A stretch of DNA of 64,000 nt. It comes from Holothuria scabra. Its lineage: Eukaryota > Echinodermata > Holothuroidea > Aspidochirotida > Holothuriidae. Shown piece after piece: positions 55,511 through 64,000 of the stretch (positions are counted from its first letter, which is position 1; each line of letters begins with the position of its first letter). Under the pieces are notes generated by a model, which saw only the letters and a list, made by a program, of their open reading frames with translations, did no database searches and was not told the DNA's origin. The DNA lies in the NCBI GenBank assembly GCA_037179385.1, contig CM074193.1, positions 42,812,846 through 42,876,845 of the forward strand. Reading direction: 5' to 3'. The position numbers were made by a program, and so were the translations under genes.

Positions 55511-56128
55511 TAATATGAAAGTTTCACTTCAATAGAGAAAAAAACTCAACTTGTAATGATCAGAAAAGCACCAGATAAAAGGTACTCCTAAAATTAGATG
55601 TAGTGGTTTTGTCTCTTCTGGGGTGGGGGTGGGGGTTATGCAACGGAATTAAAAGCATTCTATAATGTTTTTGACTGCATTAAGAACTCAAGAATCTTCG
55701 TTGAATTAAATGGCAAGGTCCACTAAATAGATGAAAGTTTTAAACGTTAATGCCCGAACTCCAGACTATAAATGGTTTAGGCTAACTCCCAACGTATTTG
55801 AAATATGGCACGCTACAAGGTGACTTCAAATAAATTTTCAGTCAGACTTATGGGGAGATTTTCTCACAACACTGTTCATCATTGTGTGTAGCTGAAAACG
55901 ATATGGCCGATATTCATTACCTTTGTAAGAATTCGGCTGTCCGTCCGGGCAGGCCAGATGGCAAACCATTGGGTACTGCACGCAAATGAGCAACCCCTCG
56001 TCTGTTTTTGTAAAGAAAATTCGGAATTAGTTTGAGTTTCCTTGAAAAATATGTTCTTCTAAAATGCAAGATCAGGAAAGTCGTCCGAGTGACTCAAGAC
56101 CCACATCTTTTATCGTGAGTCTGTAGAT

Positions 56129-56432
56129 CAGGGCCGTCGGAAGCGGGGGGGGGGGGGCGGGGGGTGGCTGCAGCCCCCCCAATAATTTTGCCATGTATAG
56201 TTTTTTTTTTTTTTTCTTTTGAAGTGAACATTTTATTACAACGAAAGGTCAAAATAACGACTGCTTAGATACTATTAATAAGCCCGGGAAATGTCATTTC
56301 CGGCTGTCTGAGGGGTTGCGATTTTTCAAAATTTTCTGTACTCTCCGCGCCAACCGATGGTGGCGCTCCGCTTAGATAGTCAGCCCGAGTCAGCCCCCCC
56401 CCCCCAATCGAAAATACCTTCCGACGGCACTG
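56129..56432. mobile_element. Small inverted-repeat element, CAGKGCCGTCGGAAG ends
   Basis: Left end CAGGGCCGTCGGAAGCGGGG and right end CCTTCCGACGGCACTG are inverted copies, with TAGAT next to both. Inside is a reverse copy of the GCGCCACCATTGG module (56250-56390) and C/G tracts. The exact target duplication length (5 or 8) is ambiguous. Confidence 0.7.
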
Positions 56433-56548
56433 TAGATGAACGCTCCCCAACGAAACTGGATTTTCTCAACGACATGGGGTGGGTAGCTCGTCCCAGACGG
56501 AGGCATGACCTTGAGCGTACGGACTGAAGACGGGATGAGGGATAGAAG

Positions 56549-56931
56549 AGCTAGTAAGAAGTGATTAAAACCGATTCAGATATGTTTTAAAATAGCGTTA
56601 CAAAAGAAAAAATAGTTCAAAAAGAAAAGAATCATGGTCATCCATCCAGTAACTTCAGTCCTTTACTTTTTTATGTTTAGGCCTGCCAGACAAATTGCCG
56701 TCCTTCCCCGACGGGGGAAGAGATAGGACAATTACATAAAGAATGAGGTTTAACAGAGTTAAGAAGTGATTTAAAATCGATTCCGATATGTATTAAAATA
56801 GCATTACAAAACAAAAAATATGTTGCAGATGGCCCATCCAGTAACTTCAGTCCTTGTGGGGGGTTTTCATTATCATTATTTTTTATTCTTAGGCCTCCTC
56901 GACGAAACCGACGACCTTCCCCGACGGGGGG
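56549..56931 (+). repeat. Tandem duplication, two units of about 170-210 bp
   Basis: Both units contain AAGAAGTGATT-AAA-CGATTC-GATATGT, then TTAAAATAGC-TTACAAAA, CATCCAGTAACTTCAGTCCT, TTAGGCCT and CTTCCCCGACGGGGG. The second carries a longer G tract. No gene inside. Confidence 0.72.
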
Positions 56932-56999
56932 GGGGGGGCAGTGTTCCCCGAAGGGGGACCCCCGGCCCCCGCTGGCGCCAACCCTGGATCATCTGCCCT

Positions 57000-59310
57000 G
57001 TTAAAAAATCCTTCGATCATGAAAGTTTTTCCATGCTTCAAAGAAAAATATATGGCTAATTACATGTTGTTCAGACATCATACTGCTTTAATATGTCCGG
57101 CTTTCAGTTGGTATTTTCCCTGCTCTTCAAGTGACAAGAATGGGGATCATGAATAGGATGGTTTGGCCCACCTGTGAAGGTAAACAAAAGAAGTTAAAAA
57201 AGGTATGAATAGAATTAGTTTACTCTAAGACTTGATCAAATTAGGGGAGGGGATGTCGTTTATCTCATTGCAAATAAACCTACCATTGTGGAGGGTGTGA
57301 ACCTTAATGTTGTCAACTGTTCCATGATGAAAGTCCTTCCCGATCCCAGGAGTGTCCGCCTGAGTGACGTAAGCTACCGTGAATGAAATGTTTGTCCGTT
57401 AATAAAGCTGACTATACTCAATCATCCAATAAAAAATACGATTAACTTAAAATCATTAAAGCTAGTTGTACGTGCACTTGTTTGTCAGTGGGAGGTTTAT
57501 CGAGGTTTGACGGCTCAGTTTCTAACCAGTTCTGTGTTACCAAATGATAGGTGGCAGGCGCGTCTATTCTGGCCCGGGGGAGGGGGACGACTAGGGGGAA
57601 ATCACCCCATCAATGAAAATTTTGGGAGGAAAACGTATTATATCGTTTAACCTCTTGAAGTCCCCCCCCCCCAAAAAAAAAAAAAAAACAGGCAAATTAA
57701 ACAAAATGTAGCATTGCAATATAGAGATGATTTAAGGACTATAAGTGAGTGAGCGAGATGAGAAAACGTTAATTTGAGCCTATTTTAAAGCAATAATACT
57801 GCATTTACAATGCCCCATCTATCCATGTTTTGTGTCTATGCGTGTTTGTGTGTGTAGCTGTTGCTCGTGTCATGTGGGTGAACTGCTTTCTGGACGAGTC
57901 CGGACACGATTTGACGTTTCGGAAGTTGGAAAATGTTTGCCTTGCCCCAATCCACAAACCAGTTCTACGTTCTTGGTAGGTGGTAGGACGAGTCGTTGGT
58001 CTGATAGCATACTCATTATAAAACCGGGTTACGATCTGTCCTGGACTTGGGGTTTCCAACCTGGGTCTAACGGGAAGAACCGGGGAGGGGTATCACAAAG
58101 AAAGAACTAATTAATGATGAAGAATTTAAGAAGTTATACAAGTTGAAAACATGTTTAAAATATTGCTGTAAGTCACTTGTAAGTCACACATTAGAGGAAA
58201 ACAGTCCCTAATTAATATTCTTTTAAGGAAAGAATTTTCGGGGTGGGAGGGGGATAGGTCAGATAAATTTTACAAATCCCTTCACTTCCTTCATAAATAT
58301 CTTTTTAGGGTATGTAAACAAAAACGATCATATTCAAAATGAAAAATAAATGGTTATTCGATAATAAATAGAACGATACATACTAAAAAATTTACCACGT
58401 GACACGAAGCTGAACCACTCATGAATTAGAATATAGGGGTACAATAATTCAAATCGGGGTGACCGCATACCTCTTTAAAGTGAACCCTGTAAAATCTGAA
58501 ACTTCAAACATTTATAATTTACATAACTTAAAAAAGTAGATTACGAAATAATTTGTTTTGCCGTTGTTGTACGACTTAAACTAAGGCCTTCGTAATTATT
58601 TTCTGAAAACTGTTTCCCTTCTTGTTACAGTCAAAATGTAATCGCATTCGGTCCAACTGCTATTGGGTGTATTGACTCTTCCAGCTTCCCGATTGACTAT
58701 ACAAGCTCTCGTCTCACAAATGGTTACACAAGAAGAAAAAAGAAAAAGAATGAAGCGTTCAACATGATGTAATATTATCTAAACAAAATAAATTTTCAGA
58801 TGGAAACAAACCATGTACTGTGATTTGTATAAATGAATGTTCCAAACTATTCCTTAATGAGCTTTTTCGATTTATCTGAGTAAATTGCAACATTTAATGT
58901 TTCAGCAACGCAACATCTCATGATGGCGAGAGTTAAATGCATTTTACGAACTCTAAATTATACATATTTAAAATTCTAGACTTTGTAGGTGCGTTTTAAA
59001 TATAGACTCTCATTTGAATTAATCGAAAACTTCCCAATCCACAACGTGACCATAAAGTAACAGAAATATTGATCATTGGTCGACAAAATGAGTTACGGTA
59101 CCGCACCGAAAAATTGGATCAGAATCCGATCCGAACTCTTTGTAGTGTGACCGAAGCTTTAACCGACAAATTTACTTTACAGTATAATTATTCCATCACA
59201 TTTGAATTCGAATGCTTCAGTGATCAGTTTCGGCAATCACAACATGTCTGAAACCGTCTGGGTGACCCTTTGCACTTGTATATTACTGTTATGACAAAGT
59301 AATTTATTTT
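57000..59310. other. No supported gene
   Basis: Unique sequence. Facing frames at 57805-58110 on both strands overlap and lack any motif. A short A-run is at 57671-57688. Confidence 0.45.
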
Positions 59311-59317
59311 TGATATG

Positions 59318-59792
59318 TTGAAGAGGAACATATTCTAAGCATTCTGATGAAATTTTTGTTCATGGATCCTTATTAGCAAATGTGACAAATTCCCTATGTA
59401 GCCTAATAAACTTACAGAGAGCAGGCTTGATGTCATGAGTTCAACATTGTTGGCCAATTAATGTTTTGTTCTCCCTTCCAATTTCCAACTCCCATGAATG
59501 TGACTAAACTGTGATATAATGATGCCATAAGCGCCTCCCGAACAATAGAAATTTGAAAACTTTAAATGACTTAAGGCTAGGGCATCTCTAAACATCTCAA
59601 GGTCGAAATAACAGAATGAAAATAAAGAAAACCAAAACACTGACCAACGATGTGAATGACATCGCGCCAGCTTGCAATAAGTTATAATATGTTTTATAGA
59701 AAATGTGTCAACTTCAATTGCCAATATTTTGAGAACCGAACATGGGAAATAAATACAAACTTCACCAGAGTGCTAAGAATACGTTCCTCATA
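59318..59792. mobile_element. Foldback element, family F, copy 3
   Basis: Left GAGGAACATATTCTAAGCATT and right GTGCTAAGAATACGTTCCTC are inverted copies. Internal arms include ATTCATGG/CATGGGAAATAAATA and AAAATGTGTCAACTTCAATT. The centre is related to the centre of copy 1 in reverse orientation (ACCTTGA, CATCCCTA/GGCATCTC). Confidence 0.72.
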
Positions 59793-59799
59793 ACACAAC

Positions 59800-61180
59800 G
59801 CAAATTTTGTCGTGGACTAATCTTTTGAAGGTGATAATTTTCGATCACTGTAAGTCACGTTTTCATTCAAGTCGTCTTCACATTTTCTAAACGCAAGCGA
59901 AGGGGTAAAATCTTCCCGACCTTATGATTTCTGTCCCTCCCATTAAATAAACTGCATAGTTCTGACTCAAAAACGGTCTGATGAGGAATTTAAAGGATAC
60001 AATTTGTATGGAAGTTCGGTAGTTACTCCACAAATAACGATGAACTTAGCCTGCAAACATAACTGCAGGATGAACTGGCAATTCATGACCACTTAATCCT
60101 TCATCAGAAGTTGGTATACCATCGTGACGTAATATCTAAAACAAATACCTTGACGCAAACAAAATAAACTTCGGTAACATGTAAGGAATCTGTCGAGTTA
60201 TGACGTCATAAAAGTCAACCACGGTTGCCGGGTCACGACCGTTAGGGGTATGCCAGTGGAAGCTGTTGGTACATCATGTTTCAAGTGCAGGTTTCCATAG
60301 TAACATGAATAGACATGTTAAATTTCTCATCTTTTTAAATATAGGCAAAACAAGGTAAAATGTGAAACAAAGCGATCGAGGAATTGAAGAATTTCGGTTA
60401 GGCCTATAATAAGGTCTACCACTGGCGCCAGTCGTGGGATAGTCGTTTTTTGATCTTGCACCGCATGGGATTTTATTGCAGTAAGAGCAAACATGATCGT
60501 CATCTAAAGGTATCTTTACAATTGGTTTGGGACCTTAACCGAGCTAAGTTGATTGACAAAATTCATTGCCTTCAACGTCCAAAAAACACACATATACTGA
60601 AAAGGGGAAATACTCTGTTTAGGTCAATATTTTACAGTGGTGAAGGCACTTTATGAAATTTACTTCAGGTCAGTTTTAGTGCTGGCAAGTTCCCTCGAAG
60701 TTCGACTGTTATTGTAGGCCAACAGAATACCGAAATACTTTGCTTTAACAATGAACATTTACTAATTCGGCCAAATGAATCTTATCAGGTGTATAATTCA
60801 AGTTTACGGAGGGGCTGGTGCCCCACTGAACATTTCGATGGAAAATAAAAAAGAAAGCTTCTGTTGCGTCCATGCATTTTAGCATTTTTAATTCGCAACC
60901 ATGAATTATACTCAGCTTTCAAAAGTTATCTCTGAAATTTCCGCCCGATGGCATAGTCCTGCAGGACGCAATAAATCTAACAGAGTGTTTTCCAATCTAA
61001 TGCACTGTGTAATTAACTTTCATTCGTTCTGGTGACATGTTGAGCACGTCGGACGAATTCTTCGCTTGGTATTAACAGTATGTTCCCCCATATTATTAAA
61101 TGCATAGCAATCATACATTCACAACCGCATATAGCTCTGGAAGGTTGAATGTTTACGCTTATAGAGTTCCAAAGTTTAAT
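59800..61180. other. No supported feature
   Basis: Unique AT-rich sequence without motifs, paired repeats or long frames. Confidence 0.45.
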
Positions 61181-61187
61181 ACCCGAT

Positions 61188-61345
61188 AGGGATATGCCTA
61201 GTCAAAGAAGGGAGGCCTAGTCAAAGAAGGAAGGGGGGGGGGGGGGGGAGTGAGCGATGAACACAGCTCATCCCCTAAGGAAGTCCCGAAGTTAGGCTAC
61301 CTGGTCGGGATATGCCTATGTCAAGGTGGGGGGGGGGGGGGGGGC
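61188..61345 (+). repeat. Short duplication with long G tracts
   Basis: GATAGGGATATGCCTAGTCAA (61188) and GTCGGGATATGCCTATGTCAA (61306) are each followed by a run of more than 14 G. AGTCAAAGAAGG is itself repeated at 61200-61228. Confidence 0.6.
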
Positions 61346-61349
61346 ACTG

Positions 61350-63078
61350 CTCATCAGAGAAAATGCTGAATTTCACAAATTTTTCCTACAGTTACGTTTT
61401 CAGGCCCCCTGCTCCTATTGTTTCAACTAAATCAACATCACTAGCTACCGCCACCACGTGACCCCTTAAACTGGAAATCACCTCCCTGTGAGATCGCGAC
61501 TCATCGACCGTCGCACGGGATGGACCAACAAGAGAAAGCAAACATGTTTCCAAATCTCTCAATTGACCAGCTCAACAAACCAACAATGTATCATGGCCAA
61601 ACACTTGACATACGCGAGAACGAAACACAAAATGCAAATTTTCCTCCTTTTCAACTTTTCCTTACGTTACCTTCACATTAAAGACGGGCAATGTTTTTAA
61701 CGAAAGTGCGTTCGTGGAATTTTGCTGTGCCGTTAGGGTTTACTTAGACGTACCGATAAAGCACTCGAAGTCGAGCTTAGTAAGGTAAGTACAATGAGTG
61801 CGTCGTGTGTGGGTACATATACACGCTGTTTACACATTGAAAGAAATACAAAAAAGTTAACTAGCTGCCCTATTTACAGGTGGGAGGTTATACAAGATTC
61901 GGAAACTTGTTTTGAACTTCTCGTAAAAATTCCAAGAACGTTAGTAGACGTAGGTGACAATTTTTGGGGATGTGTTACTCATTGTGTACACTGAGATAGG
62001 AAATTTCTCCATGAAATGTAAATAAATGAAAATGCTTCTTACAAGACATTGATAAAAGAATTTAAAAATGAAAAGGACGATGTTTTCGAAGTTATCTTCT
62101 TGTTCTTGACATTAAAAAATATTGTAAAAATTATCTTACCGCTACTAAGCAACTTTTTCGTTGATTAGTGCACCTGTACATAACGGTCTAAGCATTTTCG
62201 CATTCGGGAGGTATTACATGGAAAGTCGCAGTTCGTACACCATAAATATGTAGCTACCAGAAGAATGGATAAAAAGACAGCTTATCCAGGTATCTATCGA
62301 TGTGCTGGGTAGCTGGAAACTTTGAATAACACTTGCATGAAATCACCATACTAAAACTGGAAGAAACACTTAATAGATTTAAATGTTTTCTTAGTGTTCA
62401 TACTATGTATATGCATGATTGCTTAGTGAGACTTATTAGAAATATGCGGTAACATAGATGCATATATATTTACAGTCATTGGCATAACTCAAATGCGCTC
62501 AAGGAGGGGGGGGGGGGGAGGGGAGGTGGGTGCAGTGGGGGCGCGGTGGGTCTGGCTGGCACTTTCGATAGGCCTACCTTACTTACGGAGGACTTTTGCA
62601 ACTGGAAACTTTTTGTCAGCGAGGAGGACGGGGAATTTCGGGGAAATTTTCCAAAGGTGTCGGATAGCCATAATCCGAAGTGTAACCTTAACGGACTTTA
62701 GTCGATCCGGCATTCTAGTAATTTTGTTCTTGAAAATCCCTTGAACTGTCGAAAAGTAATTGCATTCAGCAAGAAAAAAAAAAAAAAAAACAGTCGGAGG
62801 AAACAAAATTAAATATTAGAGAGCAGCGCAGATAAACATGAAAAAACAATCATTGTCAACAATCATTCGCCCAAACTGATATTGAAACAGCAGCTAGGTC
62901 TAAAAGATTTCTTCTCGTTTCGCTTCCAATAACGTCCATTATATTGTAGGATTAAAATTATTGGATATTCAATGTAAACCAACAAGTTGCCATCCTAAAT
63001 TTCATTTTTTAGAGACAAACTATCATCACGTCATGACACTTGGCTCAAAACCCATGTCATGAAACAGTGACGGCAGAC
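61350..63078. other. No supported gene
   Basis: Unique sequence with a G tract at 62504-62518 and an A-run at 62774-62790. Frames of 60-83 codons show nothing recognisable. Confidence 0.45.
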
Positions 63079-63080
63079 TA

Positions 63081-63296
63081 CTGTATAATGCTTTCACTTA
63101 CGTCACAAGCCCCGCCCCTTTTCACGGGCAAAAATGTGTAGTACGCCAGCTAGTGTAGCCAGGGAACTGTTACTTCCGTTGCATCTGGGAAGCAGCTAAC
63201 GACCCACGTGTGGTTGTTGCATTGAAACACTGTTGATTCTTGCCGGGCAGTGGGCGTGGCTTACCAATTGTAACGTAACGTGAAAGCACTCTATAG
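63081..63296. mobile_element. TA-flanked MITE, 216 bp
   Basis: Left CTGTATAATGCTTTCACTTA and right GTGAAAGCACTCTATAG are inverted copies, with TA at 63079-63080 and 63297-63298. Arms contain ACGTCAC/GTAACGT and GCCCCGCCC/GGGCGTGGC. No coding capacity. Confidence 0.75.
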
Positions 63297-63971
63297 TAGG
63301 AGTAGGCCTCATCCATGTTAGATTGACTGTATTCCCCTGCAATAATGAAAACATTTTGTTACCCGTGAAGTTTTTTTTTACAAAATTTACGTGCTACGTA
63401 TGTGCACTTCTATGTTTATTTACGTTTTGCTCAAGCTGTTTTAGAGATGGGCTCTTAACTAAGACGACCAGCCGCCCGGTTTTACTCCAATAATGCCCTC
63501 CTTCTTACTCAGTGACGTCGGATTGTTTGTAAATTTGTCCCAAAAGGTCCGGATTTCATATATAACAACATTTTGAGTTTACACCGAAACAAATTTCCAA
63601 TGGGGAAACCGTGTCCCCAGAACCTTCCCGGACAAGAGCGAAAGAAGATTCATATTTTTTGTATTGTCTCGTATCATCTGACAATATTTTTCATAGACTG
63701 ATTTTCGAAACCCTGAATCTAAACTATAAATTTTTGGCGCGCATCACGTTCCTAATACAGTAGTGTTCCCAGATTCCTACGCCACTGGGTACATGTCTTC
63801 ATCAATACTAGCTTTCAGAAATAGGCAACTGCCGAATTGGGAGGGGGGGGGGGGGCAGGTGCTTAAATCCTTCATAAAATTGTGTTTAAATATGAGCTAC
63901 TACTTGTAGGCATACTTGAAGAAGATGTATGGGAAATACTGTAGGCAATCTAATGGGTTCTCTGTTTTATG

Positions 63972-64000
63972 AGTTAGTTAGTTAGATGGAGTTTTACGGC
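63972..64000 (-). mobile_element. SINE, family S, 3' end cut by window edge
   Basis: AGTTAGTTAGTTAGATGGAG followed by TTTTACGGC is the 3' end of the SINE on the minus strand. The rest lies beyond the window. Confidence 0.7.

Noticed and set aside
57975..58035. tRNA-like stretch GGTCTGATAGCATACTC with GGGTTACGATC
   Set aside because: The B box departs at several positions and no cloverleaf stem forms; no SINE body follows.

Overview
The window is AT-rich metazoan DNA with no bacterial-style gene packing. Its one clearly recognisable host gene is a seven-exon Brachyury (T-box) gene on the + strand, about 29.7-42.6 kb. The predicted protein has a complete T-box and ends in the Brachyury-type tail WVPIAPPSV. 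The rest is mostly intergenic DNA with many transposable elements. A Brachyury gene of this kind, together with the marine-invertebrate style of repeats (hAT ends reading CAGTGGCGTAGC, long G tracts, foldback MITEs, tRNA-derived SINEs), suggests an invertebrate deuterostome. An echinoderm is my best guess; the species cannot be fixed from the sequence alone.

Layout: 0-3 kb has a decayed 3' end of a CR1/jockey-like LINE, copies of a small inverted-repeat family and a perfect hairpin. 3-11 kb has a foldback element, a long near-perfect hairpin, a 179-bp hAT MITE and a 1.9-kb non-autonomous hAT element with a perfect 8-bp target duplication. 12-16.2 kb is an array of 3'-tail-like units on the minus strand. 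A 5'-truncated LINE with an intact 565-codon reverse transcriptase ORF has inserted into this array and is flanked by a perfect 18-bp target duplication; a tRNA-derived SINE follows. 17.7-21.8 kb has a decayed relative of that LINE, a TA-flanked foldback MITE and a hAT MITE built of ATCG/GATTAC-like repeats. 22-27 kb shows almost nothing recognisable.

Brachyury: seven coding exons join in frame with GT/AG borders to give 491 codons from the first ATG of exon 1 (472 from the second). Intron 1 holds a short minus-strand ORF that looks like a real coding exon behind a good splice acceptor. Introns 3 and 4 carry SINEs and MITEs. About 670 bp past the stop codon lies a 585-bp MITE whose centre is a minisatellite of about 20-bp units; its right arm supplies the first AATAAA after the stop.

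43.9-64 kb is again gene-poor. It holds further SINE copies, a Charlie-like hAT remnant, two adjoining pairs of foldback and hAT/MITE elements (50.4-51.0 and 51.5-52.4 kb), tandem duplications and a TA-flanked MITE near the right edge. No rRNA gene, functional tRNA gene, CRISPR array, operon or phage feature was seen.
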